Assembly: GCA_023091665.1 (NCBI GenBank)
Contig: JALJCQ010000003.1
Span: 1,612,001 to 1,676,000, forward strand
DNA length: 64,000 nt
Source of the DNA: Pythium myriotylum
Taxonomy: Eukaryota > Oomycota > Peronosporomycetes > Pythiales > Pythiaceae
Direction of reading: 5' to 3'
The notes below the pieces were generated by a model. The model saw only the letters and a list, made by a program, of their open reading frames with translations. It did not search any database and was not told the DNA's origin. This document shows, piece after piece, positions 12,685 through 22,821 of the stretch (the stretch's first letter is position 1; every line of letters starts with the position of its first letter). The translations under genes were made by a program, and so were the position numbers.

Positions 12685-12975
12685 ACCGTAGAGAGGAGAA
12701 GAGAGAACGAGAAAGAAGCGAGCGCAGAGGAAGACGCGACGCGCGAATCTTTTCGCCGAGACGCGCCATAGTGGATGCAAGTGGTCGGCGGGAGATGGGG
12801 CTCCCATTCAACAAAGACCATGGGATTCCGCGAGAAGAAATTGAGGGGCTCCGCTGACGCATGGTCATCGATCTCGGTGGCTGAGGAGGGACGTCGAGAC
12901 ATTGGACAGGCAAAGGGATGGAAGTTTAAACGCCGGTATATTAGTAGCGGACATGTAGAGAATGCAGTTGGAGTG

Positions 12976-15900
12976 AATCCAGGAACGCGGTCACCGAGGC
13001 TTCGATCGTCAGGGCGGCAGCTTAGCGCTTCTGGTGGTTCACGTAGCGCACAGCCACGAGAGAGAGCACCGCGAAGAGAGCTGCCGCGCCTGCGAGGATG
13101 CCGAAGTCCCGCCAAAGGTTGTCGTAGCTCATCGCGTACGTGTCCTTCAGGAATGCCTCGACCGTCGATCCTTCCTTGACCGTCGGTGGTGCGTTCGTCA
13201 AAACCTTGCAGCCGACACGACTCTTGTCGGAGCCGCAGTTGCCGAAGACTGTCGTTGATAACGCCTCAAAGACATAACGGTGTGGTGTGAGCTGGTAGAG
13301 CCAGCTGTATGCGTGAGGCAATGCCGCCTTCGGAGGGTTGAAGCCCATGACAAGCACGAAGATTGACACGAACAACACACCGATGACCACGGCAATCTCC
13401 ACGCTCGGCATCGCGAGAGATAAGAAGATACCGGTGTACACCATGAAGAGGACGAACATGCTGAGGACGAGCCAGTAGATGAAGAAGTCGTGTGCACCGC
13501 TGAAGCCGACCGACGGGAAAAGGATCGCCACGAAGATCAGGATGCTTCCGAACACGTATGGGATCTCGACCAAGAAATAGCCGACGAAGTACCAGAACGC
13601 GTTGTAAGTCTGGCAAGCACGCTCACGGTAGTAGGAAGCTCGCTCGTCACCAATCATCGGGATAACACCTTGGAACGAAACCATGCTGACAAGCAGCGAA
13701 GTCATGAAGACCATGCCGAGACCGCTGTTGATGCCGCTGTAAGTCGAGTAGGTCACACTCGAGAAAGTGAGGGCGAAGACAATGCTGAGGAACAGGCAGA
13801 TACCGATGCGGGTCAAGTTGTACGAGGACGTACGCCAGTACATGTTGAAGAAGCGGGTGATGACGAACTTGGCCTGTGTCGAGTTGGAAGCCGCGCGCTT
13901 CTTCTGGAAACCGAGCGGGGAAGCTCCTGGTGCTGGTCGTGTCATGCCCTCTTGCGCCAATTTGTGCTCGAGCAACGCCTTCTTTTCGCTGTTGTTGAAA
14001 ATCTCCACAAAATCAGTGTTCTGGCCGGCCGAGTTGCCCACACCTGCACCGATAACCTCAAGCATCCACGTGGCTGGGTTGTAACCTTCTTCAAGTGGCT
14101 CAACTCCATCGATCGACTGCAAGTAGTTCACTAGCTCCGAGGCGTTCTTTCCGAGATCACCAAAGTAGACTGTGTATCCTCCGCGCTTCAGAAGCAGCAA
14201 GCTATCGAACACATGGAAAACCTCAAGCGACGGCTGGTGGATCGTGCACACGACCGTGCGACCAGTGTTTGCGACCTTGCGTACGCTGTCCATGATCATC
14301 TTCGCAGAGCGAGCATCGAGACCACTGGTCGGTTCATCCAAGAAAAGCACACTCGGCTGGGCCGCCAACTCAACACCGATCGTGAGACGCTTCATCTGCT
14401 CAACGGAGCTGCCGCGAATGATCTTGTCAGCGATAGGACGCAGATCCAGAAGATCAAGGCATTCTTCGACAGAGTCGTACTTCTCGCTGGCAGGAATCTC
14501 TTCACTCTGACGGAGGAAGGCACTGAATGTCAATGCTTCGCGGAACGTAGCCGACTCGCAATGGATATCCATCTGTTCGCAGTAACCAGTACTACGCTGG
14601 ATTGCAAGCGGCGTCGCCTCGTAACCATTCAGAAGAATTTGACCCTGGATCTTTCCGCCTGTCTTGCGACCGGCGATCACGTCCATCAAGGTCGTCTTAC
14701 CAGCGCCAGAACTTCCCATGAGAGCCGTAATACTACCTGGTAGTGCGTAACCGCTGACACCTTTCAACAAATCGAGACCTTCCTTGGGGTTGTGGGGGTT
14801 TGGCACCGTGTACCACAAGTCCTTAAAGGCTAGAGTCACCGGAGTTGACTTACGAGTAGCCCTCTGCACTTCTAGTGTGATGCCCATATCCTCAGCGCGT
14901 GGGGTCTGCACCAGTGCGTAGTCAGAAGCACTGCTTGGGCTTGTCGTTGTCGAGTAGCTTTCGTCTTCATCACTCTGGTTGGCAAGACCAATGTTCTCTG
15001 GTGTCTCGTAGCGGAAGTACTCCAGTGCCAAATACGACAAGAGCTGGAAGATCAGGTAGACCACGATAATGTAGACGAAGGCGAAGTACAGCCAGATTGT
15101 ATCCGATTGGAGACCCACGAGGTCCAGGGAGTACTTACCCATCTTCTTGCCGTACTTCTCCATGTAGTTGATACCGTTGTATACGTCGACGTCGAACTCA
15201 CTTGCAGTATATTGGTTGATGGCCAAGCCGCGCATTCCCCAGGAAATCGGATTGATCCAGTAGATCCAAATGAAGTAGTCTGGGATATCGGGCTTGCTGA
15301 CAATAAAGCCACCGAAGAGGACGAGGAAGGTGATCACAAGCATCGACATCGGCTGGCCAACGTTCAAGTTCGGCGCGACACAAGACACGAGGAAGAAGAA
15401 CGCGGTCAATGTCATCATCGTCACCAAGATCAGTAGCTCGAAGATGATGAACGCCGAGACGGATGATACCAACCCGCACATCCAGTAAATCAGTGAGCCG
15501 AACACGACCGTCTCAGCTATAGCAAGAGGGAGCTGACAAACCGAGAAGGCGAATACATACGACGCAGTGCGGTAGAAGTTAGCACCACGCTGTTTGTAGA
15601 AGATGAGACGAGAGGCAAAAAATTGTGGAACCTGGGAAGCCTGGCCAAATGACAGGAACAGGATCGTCTGGAACAAGACACCAATCACGATTTGGACTTG
15701 ATCAGCATCAACTTGCCAGAACACTGTGCCGTTAATGAGACCCATCAGAATGATCATGAGTGCCCGACTTGCTAGATAAGGGGTGTCACGAGCTGTCATC
15801 ATCAGCTGGCGTCGAGTCACCGTCGCCGTGCTCGCCCAAAAGTTCTGATGGAACTCCGGGATGTTGTCAAAGTAATCTTCACGATCGCGGATGAGCTCGG

Positions 15901-17386
15901 GGTCATGCGGTGAGTGGAGATCGTGCAAGATTGCTTCGTGGATTGCAGACTGTTCATAGAGTTCAGCCAACTCACGTGGCTTGCGTGGATACTTCGATCC
16001 CGGCGGAAGGCCAATCTCGTACTGTTTTTGTTGGTTCGTTCCGATGTCGAGCAAGAAGTCAGCAACGTCACGCTTCGGCGGACAAATGAAGCCCATGTCC
16101 TGGAAGTATTGGAGCGATTGTTCTTGCGGGCCATGGTAGATCACGTGGCCTGCGTTCAGGATCATGACGTAGTCAAATAACTCAAAGACTTCGGGTGAAG
16201 GCTGGAGCAAAGAGATGACCACTGTCTTGCGAAGCTTTCGCGCTAAGCTGAGCTGCGTCTTGACAATATCGTACGTAGCAGCACTGTCGAGACCTGTACT
16301 GATCTCGTCCATGAAGATCACCGACTTGTTACCGAACTGCATCTCACCCGTGGTCACACGCTTGCGTTCACCACCGGAGACACCGCGGAGCATGGCATTA
16401 CCGACCACAGTGTCCTGGCAGATCTCCAGGCCAAGCTGCTGGATGATGACTTCAGGAAGGTGCCTCACGAAGGCCTGCGCGGCTTCGAGTGCCTTCTTGT
16501 TCTGCTCGGGGGTACCTTGCACGAAAACCTCCTCGGCGTGCTTGGAGAGCTCGCCACCGCAGCACTCGTGAGCAAACTCGAGCGTCTCCTTCACTGTGAG
16601 CGTCGGGAAGTGGTAGTCACGCTGCGTCACGTACGAGACGAACTGTGGTACGCGCCTTGAGACCTCAGCACGATCAGCGCCGTTGTAGAGGATCTCGCCT
16701 TCGACCTTGGTGGCCTTGCTTTCCGGAAAGCGGTTGCTGAGGATCTTCATCAGCGACGACTTGCCCGAACCCGGCTGGCCGAGCACGAGCGTCATGGTGC
16801 CTGGCTTGAAGACACCGTTGACGTTCTTGAGGATGTGCTTGGTCTCCTTGTGCTTCTTGCGGGAGAAGACGCTGAAGGCCTTGAGCACGTCGTTGGTGAG
16901 CGTGGGCAGGATCTCCTCGCTCTTCTCGTTCGAGACGAGCACTTCAGCCGTGATAGAGAGGTTCTTGAAGCGCACTTCCATTTGTGGCAGTGCGTGGCCG
17001 ATGGCCGTCTCGAGCTTGGCTGAGATCTGGTCGTGGAGCACTTCGGCGCCTTGCTTCATGAGAGCCTGACCGCTCGAGTAGTCGAGCGTCTGCCGGCGGT
17101 CGAGCGGCATGGGGGACTTGTTCCTGCGCGCCATGGACGTGGGCGTGGACACGGTGCTGCCCGTGTTGGCCTCGGACGCCCCCTGCGCGACCATGGGCGT
17201 CGTTGACTTGGGTTCTTCCTTCGCGCTGTAGCCACTCGCTTCTCAAGCGGCAAGTCGGTAAGTGGGCGTTGTTTAGCGCGCCGCCGACGCACGTGAGCGC
17301 TCCGCTCCATCACGAGCCGCCCGATGAGTCGTGTCGGGGATTACGCGGCCGCGAAGCAAAAGCGACCTGCATCTCCGTGTTGACGC
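12976..17386. repeat. Left arm of a 4.4-kb inverted duplication (PDR transporter gene)
   Basis: Position x here pairs with 52206 minus x in the right arm (34820-39230) without net indels across the coding region. Homology starts shortly 3' of the stop codon (near GAATCCAGGAACGCGGTCACC) and ends about 190 bp upstream of the start codon (CGTGTTGACGC). The promoter-proximal leader is included; more distal promoter sequence differs. Confidence 0.9.
13022..17194 (-). CDS. Full-size PDR-type ABC transporter (ABCG), copy 1
   Basis: 1390 residues, uninterrupted. Order NBD1-TMD1-NBD2-TMD2, the reverse orientation typical of PDR/ABCG pumps of the plasma membrane that export drugs, lipids or plant metabolites. 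NBD1: Walker A GQPGSGKSS (K145), signature VSGGERKRVT, Walker B/Glu IFMDEISTGLD. NBD2: Walker A GSSGAGKTT (K833), degenerate signature SSVEQMKRLT, Walker B LFLDEPTSGLD, H-loop TIHQPS; the NBD1 H-loop has Gln (SLLQPS). Membrane blocks include FYRTASYVFAFSVCQLPLA and SYYRERACQTYNAFWYFVGY. It differs from the copy at 35012 at about two dozen residues by my reading; eight of these lie in the linker before NBD2 (PRAEDMGITLEVQRATRK here). The first about 200 and last about 270 residues are identical. Substrate unknown. Confidence 0.95.
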   Translation of the reverse strand: MVAQGASEANTGSTVSTPTSMARRNKSPMPLDRRQTLDYSSGQALMKQGAEVLHDQISAKLETAIGHALPQMEVRFKNLSITAEVLVSNEKSEEILPTLTNDVLKAFSVFSRKKHKETKHILKNVNGVFKPGTMTLVLGQPGSGKSSLMKILSNRFPESKATKVEGEILYNGADRAEVSRRVPQFVSYVTQRDYHFPTLTVKETLEFAHECCGGELSKHAEEVFVQGTPEQNKKALEAAQAFVRHLPEVIIQQLGLEICQDTVVGNAMLRGVSGGERKRVTTGEMQFGNKSVIFMDEISTGLDSAATYDIVKTQLSLARKLRKTVVISLLQPSPEVFELFDYVMILNAGHVIYHGPQEQSLQYFQDMGFICPPKRDVADFLLDIGTNQQKQYEIGLPPGSKYPRKPRELAELYEQSAIHEAILHDLHSPHDPELIRDREDYFDNIPEFHQNFWASTATVTRRQLMMTARDTPYLASRALMIILMGLINGTVFWQVDADQVQIVIGVLFQTILFLSFGQASQVPQFFASRLIFYKQRGANFYRTASYVFAFSVCQLPLAIAETVVFGSLIYWMCGLVSSVSAFIIFELLILVTMMTLTAFFFLVSCVAPNLNVGQPMSMLVITFLVLFGGFIVSKPDIPDYFIWIYWINPISWGMRGLAINQYTASEFDVDVYNGINYMEKYGKKMGKYSLDLVGLQSDTIWLYFAFVYIIVVYLIFQLLSYLALEYFRYETPENIGLANQSDEDESYSTTTSPSSASDYALVQTPRAEDMGITLEVQRATRKSTPVTLAFKDLWYTVPNPHNPKEGLDLLKGVSGYALPGSITALMGSSGAGKTTLMDVIAGRKTGGKIQGQILLNGYEATPLAIQRSTGYCEQMDIHCESATFREALTFSAFLRQSEEIPASEKYDSVEECLDLLDLRPIADKIIRGSSVEQMKRLTIGVELAAQPSVLFLDEPTSGLDARSAKMIMDSVRKVANTGRTVVCTIHQPSLEVFHVFDSLLLLKRGGYTVYFGDLGKNASELVNYLQSIDGVEPLEEGYNPATWMLEVIGAGVGNSAGQNTDFVEIFNNSEKKALLEHKLAQEGMTRPAPGASPLGFQKKRAASNSTQAKFVITRFFNMYWRTSSYNLTRIGICLFLSIVFALTFSSVTYSTYSGINSGLGMVFMTSLLVSMVSFQGVIPMIGDERASYYRERACQTYNAFWYFVGYFLVEIPYVFGSILIFVAILFPSVGFSGAHDFFIYWLVLSMFVLFMVYTGIFLSLAMPSVEIAVVIGVLFVSIFVLVMGFNPPKAALPHAYSWLYQLTPHRYVFEALSTTVFGNCGSDKSRVGCKVLTNAPPTVKEGSTVEAFLKDTYAMSYDNLWRDFGILAGAAALFAVLSLVAVRYVNHQKR

Positions 17387-17953
17387 GCGACCAAGACTCG
17401 GAAGATGCGACACTGGCGACCTAACAGAGCGCAGATGGTTTATAACGGTAGTATACAGAACAATATGTGTAGAATAGAAATAGAATCCGTGATCGAGGCT
17501 AGTTTTGTTAGCTTTGGTGGACGAGTCGAGGTTTTGTCTGCCTGGAACCATCGGACAAATCGCGGGCCTTGTCACGACCCAGGCCTTCTCGCCCGCTTCA
17601 CGCACACGCAGCGAGGTCGAGTCTTTCCGAATTGATTGCGGACTCTGATTCAGATGACCCGAGACCAAGCATGGGAGTCAAAAACAAAACAAACAGCTCA
17701 GCGTTCTACTAGACTAAACCCGTGATAAACAAAGGACCTCGAAAGAGACCGTGATAATCTTCTTATGATGGCAAGCTTGTGAATCTATACTGCACTAAGC
17801 TTAATCCTTTTTTTTTCCTATGCAAGTTGTGGTTGCCATCCAGGGCATAATCATAATATGAATGTTTCCAGCGCAATCACAAAAATCGTCACCACCGCCT
17901 CCATGGCCAAATGACTCGGTCTAGACGATGTTCTCTTCGTCTGGCTTCTCATC

Positions 17954-18145
17954 GTGCTCATTCAAGACTGCAAAGTTGGCATCACGCATCATGCGAGCGC
18001 ACAGCACACAATCAAGCCCAGTCTGCTGCTCGGAGACTCGGAGGCACTGCTCGGCCTCGGCCTGGCATCGATCTTCTCAATCCCGGGCCAGTTGATCTAT
18101 CGCGTCTCAACGCGCTTGGCCCCAGCGATGATGAATTGGAAGTGA
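17954..18145 (+). pseudogene. Aspartic-protease relic (fragment of the 30173-31816 family)
   Basis: The frame from 17954 reads LIQDCKVGITHH, then KPSLLLGDSEALLGLGLASI, then FSIPGQLIYRVSTRLAP. The intact protease encoded at 30173-31816 has LIRDYSVGIALN, then KTSLLLGDSEGLLGLGYPAL and SVPGYVIQFLNSFSVYLAP at the corresponding place. Only about 55 residues of the middle of the N-lobe survive. No DTG segment, signal peptide or C-lobe is found nearby, and the frame ends at a stop soon after. It therefore seems a degraded partial copy on the opposite strand to the intact gene. Confidence 0.75.
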
Positions 18146-19873
18146 AGCCCGGTGGTTTCAATTGCAATTCATGTTTTCTCGTATTACGTCCAACTGGCGC
18201 TCAATATGCAGCACATACACGGATCGTTTGGCGAGTAATCGTTTAGGCCAAAATGGTTCTTGCGGGCGGTTCGTGGTGGATCCGCACGGATAGTTCGGCA
18301 GCAGTAAGGTCAATGTTGTGTACGCCCGGGGTTCAATGTGTCTTGATGGTGGGGTATCCACGATTGTTTTGGGAGATTGAGTTCGACAAAAGTACGATTT
18401 GTAAGTGGTGGATGTTCGCTGCGTTGCTTGGCATGATATCGAAGCACTTTCTCGGATGGATGTTCTGCGCCAGATCGAACGAGAAGCACCTTTACTGATG
18501 CGATGAAGGTATTTTCTGCTGCCAAACCCTCGATGCGTCTGAAGCGACTTGCGTCGTGTGCAATCAAAACTGGACGCGGGTATAACGGGATTCCAGCTCA
18601 GAGACCCTGCTCAGCCCATCATAGAGCGTTGTGCTGTCGAATATGCAGTTCGATCCGCGCTGCCTGTGAACAAGTTGATCAAGAAAAAAATACGTAGTGT
18701 GGGCATGTTTCACCCCGGTGAACACGACGAGAGGTATGCGTTCCTGAAGTGGTGTAATAGCAGTGTGGAATGTCGACTTCCTGAATTTTAGTAAGAAAAA
18801 AACATTGACATGACGTCGCGAAACCGGATTTATTCGCAGCACACATGCCCGGGAAGAGCGGCTGCTTGAGAGGCTCGGCGGCGACCCGAGTGTGTCGAGG
18901 TTCTCGAGCGCTAACGAGTTGTGGCCTTAGAGGGAGCACTAACGTCGGCCAACTACCCCGAGTGAACACATGCGTCAGCAGCGTTGTCCAAGCGTCGAGT
19001 CTCCTGGATGGAAGTCAGTTGAACCCTCTCTCCCTCAGTTTCACAGTACCGTAATGAGAAAGTGGTTGTGTCTCGGGGCAAATCGGACCCGGTCCAAACA
19101 GTTCCGTTTCAATCATTGTTGGCAGTCTCTGGTTCAAAAACCTGTTTATGCATAGGTACAAATATTCAATTGGATAGATTAATGCTATATTAGAGGTTTG
19201 ATTGTGATTGATCACAATAATTGTCGATTATTGTCTCAATCAATGCAGAAAAGGTTGTTGGCGTTCCCGATCGATCTACGAGCCAGCGTTGGATTCTCGA
19301 TCGATTTCGAAGTGTTACGCGAGGAGTAGGTCTCTGTCTTCATCTCACCAAATATATCATGTTGTGCCACGCGGGGCGCGAGATTTGGACGCTCGAACGG
19401 ACACTCGACACCTCCAAGACCTGCAGCTCACTTCAGCAACACTATGATAGGGCCTTCTTTCAAGCAGAATGCAAGACGTAAAGACGTCACCATCCACTTC
19501 GACCAAACTGAAAAGGGAGGATTCAGTGCGCTTCAGCTCGGCACGGACGAGTCCTGGCGACACTGAGCACAGTGTTTCACACTGTTGGGCTCCTGGCGAG
19601 TGGTCCCTGCGAGACTGAATCGTAACCGCCTCCCGTAACCCGCTCCGTCGACCCACTGACAGATCGACTGACCTCTGGGATTGCATAGAGGGTCCCGACG
19701 TGTTACTCACGGTCACCAGCTGGCGTGCTCCCATCACCGTCGGCCCGTCTCTTGCACTTGAAGTTGGACTAGCGTGCCCAAGAGTGAATCCAACGTGTGA
19801 ATGCTCTGGTGGATGCTCTGCCACCTGTGCCGAGTGTGCTCTCTTCTCTCCCGTCTCTTTGCTCTCGTGAGGA

Positions 19874-19890
19874 GCTCACTTCCTCACTTG
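19874..19890 (+). promoter_or_regulatory. Oomycete-type transcription start motif (imperfect) before the GH5 gene
   Basis: GCTCACTTCCTCACTTG resembles the oomycete core GCTCATTYYNCAWTTT, with a C for T in the Inr part and a diverged flanking part. It lies about 15-30 bases upstream of the GH5 start codon, the usual spacing for the short oomycete leaders. Confidence 0.45.
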
Positions 19891-19903
19891 AGCAGCTCAA
19901 GTC

Positions 19904-22327
19904 TTGCCCATGCGCGTGCTTCTCTTCGCAGGGATCAGCGCCGCCTCCGTGGCCCATGCCTGGGACTTCCGAGCGCTCAACCTCTCGGCCTCGTCTCACG
20001 ACGATGCACGGCGCCTCGCGCTGAGCTGCTCGCTCGAGGCCAACGTCGATTATGTCGGCAACGACCTCTCGAGCGCCACGGCCGCGAGTGCCAGCGACTG
20101 CTGCAGCAAGTGCGCCGCGCTCAGCGGATGCGGCGCCTTCTCGTGGACCAACTTCAACGGCGGCACATGCTGGTTCAAGACCGCCAAGGGAGCGACGAAG
20201 AGCTCATCGGGTGTGACGTCAGCGATGGTCTCCTCGGCTCCGAGTGGCTCATGCTCAGTCGAAGAGAACATCGACTATGTCGGAAACGACATTGGCAACG
20301 CCCCAGCGACGTCTTCCACCCAGTGCTGCGATAAGTGCGCAGCCAAGTCCGGATGTGGAGCTTATACGTGGTCCAACTACCAAGGCGGCACCTGTTGGTT
20401 CAAGAGCTCGCGCGGCACGACAGCTGTGAGCAACGGTGTGAGCTCGGGCGTGCTTGCGGCACCGACGTGCACCGTCGAGGCCGGCGTCGACTACGTCGGC
20501 AACGACCTGGCCAGTGCGCGCGGCGACGCCTCCTCATGCTGCTCCAAGTGCTCCGCCACGGCCAACTGCAAGGCATACACGTGGAGTGACTACAACGGCG
20601 GAACGTGCTGGCTCAAGACGGGCAAGGGCACAACAAAGAGTACGTCTGGCGTGCAGTCTGGTGAACTTGGTGGTTCAAATCCCAACCCAACGCCACCAAC
20701 ACCCCCAATCACCACGCCTGCACCTACGTCTGGTCCGACACCCGCCCCGACGCCGGCCCCGACGCCAGCACCTAACCCATCATGCCAGATTGAGGTGAAT
20801 GTAGACTACGTGGGCAACGACGTAGGCTCGGTCGCAGGAGCTACGTCCACCGCGTGCTGCTCGAAGTGTCTTGACAATCCGGGATGCAATGCATTCACCT
20901 GGTCTAGCTACAACGGCGGCACGTGCTACCTCAAGAGTGGCAAAGGAGAGACAAAGACCAACGTCGGTGTTGAGTCGGCCGTTGTCACCCGCCCGCCACC
21001 CGTCAACTCGTGCAACATCCAGTACAACACCGACTTCTTCGGCCTCGACATCGCAAACTTCCAGCGCTCGCGAGCCGAGGACTGCTGCGACTTGTGTGCA
21101 TCGTACAGTGGCTGTGGGGCATTCACGTGGTCAGATTACAACGGCGGCACGTGCTGGCTGAAGAGCGCGGCTGGCACCTCGTCGTACAAGGCTGGCTCGC
21201 ACTCAGCTGTTGTCACAGTCGCGAACCCACCTCGAAACCACATCCAGTACCGTCTCCGCAACAACGAGATCCCATGCCGAACTGTAAACATCGGTGGCTG
21301 GCTGGTCGGAGAGTACTGGCTGAACTACGCTGGGCCAGCTTGGAACGGTGCTTGGAACTACGCCAACCAGGGCGAGTACGCAGTTATGCGCGGTCTCGGT
21401 CACGCCAAGGGCGACGCGCAGTTCGAGAACCACCGAAAGTGGTGGATCACCGAGGACGATATCCGTGAAATCGCTAGCACAGGTGTCAACTCGGTGCGTG
21501 TTCCAGTTGGTTACTGGATTGTCGCCGACGATCCAACCACGTGGAAGAATGATGACATGCGCATGTTCGCGCCCGGGAGTCTCAAGTACCTTGACAAGCT
21601 CATCAACGAGTGGGCCGTCAAGTACAACCTCGCAGTGATGCTCAGCCTCCACGCTCACCAGGGCTCCCAAAACGGTTTCGACCACAGTGCACCGAAGGCG
21701 CTCAACCAGATCCAGTGGGGGTTCCCTGAGTCGGTTGAGAACTCGCTCCAGTTTGCAACTTTCCTGGCGGCTCGATACAAGCTCAGCCCTGCCTTCCTCG
21801 GCATGAACCTCATGAACGAGCCAGCTCTTGGTGTAAACGAGAACACCCTCCAGAACTACTACTTGGAAGCCTATCGCCGGATTCGTGCGACAGGCAACGA
21901 CTGCATCTTGGTGACGTCACCGCTGCTCCAACGTCAAGATGCGTACTACATGCAGAACTTCATGCGCTGGCCGCAGTACACAAACGTGTGGCACGAGTTC
22001 CATATCTACTACAAGTGGGGCGAAAACGAAGGCAAGAACGAATGGCAGATTATTGGAGATGCTGGCACATACCGCAAGACTCACCTCGACCCCTGGCCTG
22101 GAAACTACATCTACATGGGCGAGTGGGCTCTTTCGTCCCCAAATTCGGCCAAGTTCTACGACCTCAACACCCTTCGCGAATTCGCGCGCGTCCAGATGGA
22201 GCAATACACGGCTGCCCACGGAGGTTGGGCATTCTGGACCTGGAAGCACCAGGACGAGGATAAGGTGGAGTACCGGGGTTGGTCCTTCCGCGCGATGACA
22301 CGTCTTGGCGTGATCAAGCTCAACTAG
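19904..22327 (+). CDS. Secreted GH5 exo-beta-1,3-glucanase-like enzyme with five N-terminal PAN/Apple-like modules
   Basis: 807 residues. A signal peptide (RVLLFAGISAASVAHA; start at ATG 19904 or 19910) is followed by five Cys-rich repeats of about 65 residues, roughly at 43-110, 118-183, 190-252, 296-360 and 372-437. Each has VDYVGNDL or a variant, a CC..C pair and YNGGTCWLK or a variant, the pattern of PAN/Apple carbohydrate- or protein-binding modules. A Pro/Thr linker (TPAPTPAPTPAP) separates repeats three and four. Residues about 445-807 form a GH5 catalytic domain of the exo-1,3-glucanase type: NIGGWLVGEYW, acid/base Glu in MNLMNEPAL (E639) and nucleophile Glu in YMGEWALSS (E740). Both catalytic residues are present, so it should be active on beta-1,3-glucan, of the oomycete wall or a host; the PAN array would dock it. 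Single exon. Confidence 0.93.
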   Translation: MPMRVLLFAGISAASVAHAWDFRALNLSASSHDDARRLALSCSLEANVDYVGNDLSSATAASASDCCSKCAALSGCGAFSWTNFNGGTCWFKTAKGATKSSSGVTSAMVSSAPSGSCSVEENIDYVGNDIGNAPATSSTQCCDKCAAKSGCGAYTWSNYQGGTCWFKSSRGTTAVSNGVSSGVLAAPTCTVEAGVDYVGNDLASARGDASSCCSKCSATANCKAYTWSDYNGGTCWLKTGKGTTKSTSGVQSGELGGSNPNPTPPTPPITTPAPTSGPTPAPTPAPTPAPNPSCQIEVNVDYVGNDVGSVAGATSTACCSKCLDNPGCNAFTWSSYNGGTCYLKSGKGETKTNVGVESAVVTRPPPVNSCNIQYNTDFFGLDIANFQRSRAEDCCDLCASYSGCGAFTWSDYNGGTCWLKSAAGTSSYKAGSHSAVVTVANPPRNHIQYRLRNNEIPCRTVNIGGWLVGEYWLNYAGPAWNGAWNYANQGEYAVMRGLGHAKGDAQFENHRKWWITEDDIREIASTGVNSVRVPVGYWIVADDPTTWKNDDMRMFAPGSLKYLDKLINEWAVKYNLAVMLSLHAHQGSQNGFDHSAPKALNQIQWGFPESVENSLQFATFLAARYKLSPAFLGMNLMNEPALGVNENTLQNYYLEAYRRIRATGNDCILVTSPLLQRQDAYYMQNFMRWPQYTNVWHEFHIYYKWGENEGKNEWQIIGDAGTYRKTHLDPWPGNYIYMGEWALSSPNSAKFYDLNTLREFARVQMEQYTAAHGGWAFWTWKHQDEDKVEYRGWSFRAMTRLGVIKLN

Positions 22328-22407
22328 GGCACTGTCAAACTGCCAGGGTGGCAACAAACTTCCAGTAATGCATAAAGAACGGCACCTTATGCTCCAACGC
22401 TATGCAA

Positions 22408-22408
<1 letters not shown>

Positions 22409-22436
<28 letters not shown>
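22409..22436. repeat. (CT)14 microsatellite
   Basis: Uninterrupted CT dinucleotide run in the 3' flank of the GH5 gene, followed by TTCCTGCC. Likely length-polymorphic. Confidence 0.9.
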
Positions 22437-22440
<4 letters not shown>

Positions 22441-22821
22441 TGCCATGCGTCCTTCTTTATACACGCGTCTCAAGCGGGGCGAGCTCGTTTTGCCAGCGCG
22501 GGCTTGGATACGTGGCTGATGGCACAGTTGGAAGTCCTCCTCGCGCATCCTCTGTTATTGTGGGCATGGAAGGACCTCCCAGCAGATCGTAAGCTGCAGT
22601 CGTCGGCGTCGCGACAGCGATCGTGACGGTCTCGTCGTACTTAGAAGCATCTGTAGTAGCTGGTTTGACGTCTTGTGTGTGTTCAGCATGCGGCGGCGCT
22701 CACGGTCGATCTTAAGCTGCTGGAGACGGTGTCGTCCCCTCCAGATGACGATGGCAATAATGCAGGAGCAATGAAGATCAGATACAGGAGACGATGACGA
22801 TGATTTTCATCGGAGCCTGTG
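22437..22821. other. Intergenic, nothing recognised
   Basis: 3' flank of the GH5 gene running into the degraded aspartic-protease-like locus. No supported coding region. Confidence 0.4.

Larger units (their letters stand above)
17387..19903. other. Gene-poor stretch with a protease relic
   Basis: About 2.5 kb without an intact gene. It contains the aspartic-protease relic at 17954-18145, a poly-T run near 17810 and the promoter of the GH5 gene at its right end. Short ORFs between 18250 and 19480 show no family I recognise and lack codon bias. Part of the interval just beyond 17387 is the promoter side of the left transporter copy, where the two copies no longer match. Confidence 0.5.

Noticed and set aside
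11731..12771. 346-residue plus-strand ORF opposite the pseudoprotease
   Set aside because: Arg/Glu/Val-rich antisense shadow of GC-rich codons; no conserved motif.
18250..18800. Cys-containing ORFs suggesting a transposase zinc-finger relic
   Set aside because: Resemblance was only CxxC spacing in a frame with several stops; no catalytic motif or terminal repeats.
20670..20700. GGTTCAAATCCCAACCC resembling a tRNA T-loop
   Set aside because: It encodes the Pro-rich linker of the GH5 protein in frame; no cloverleaf possible.
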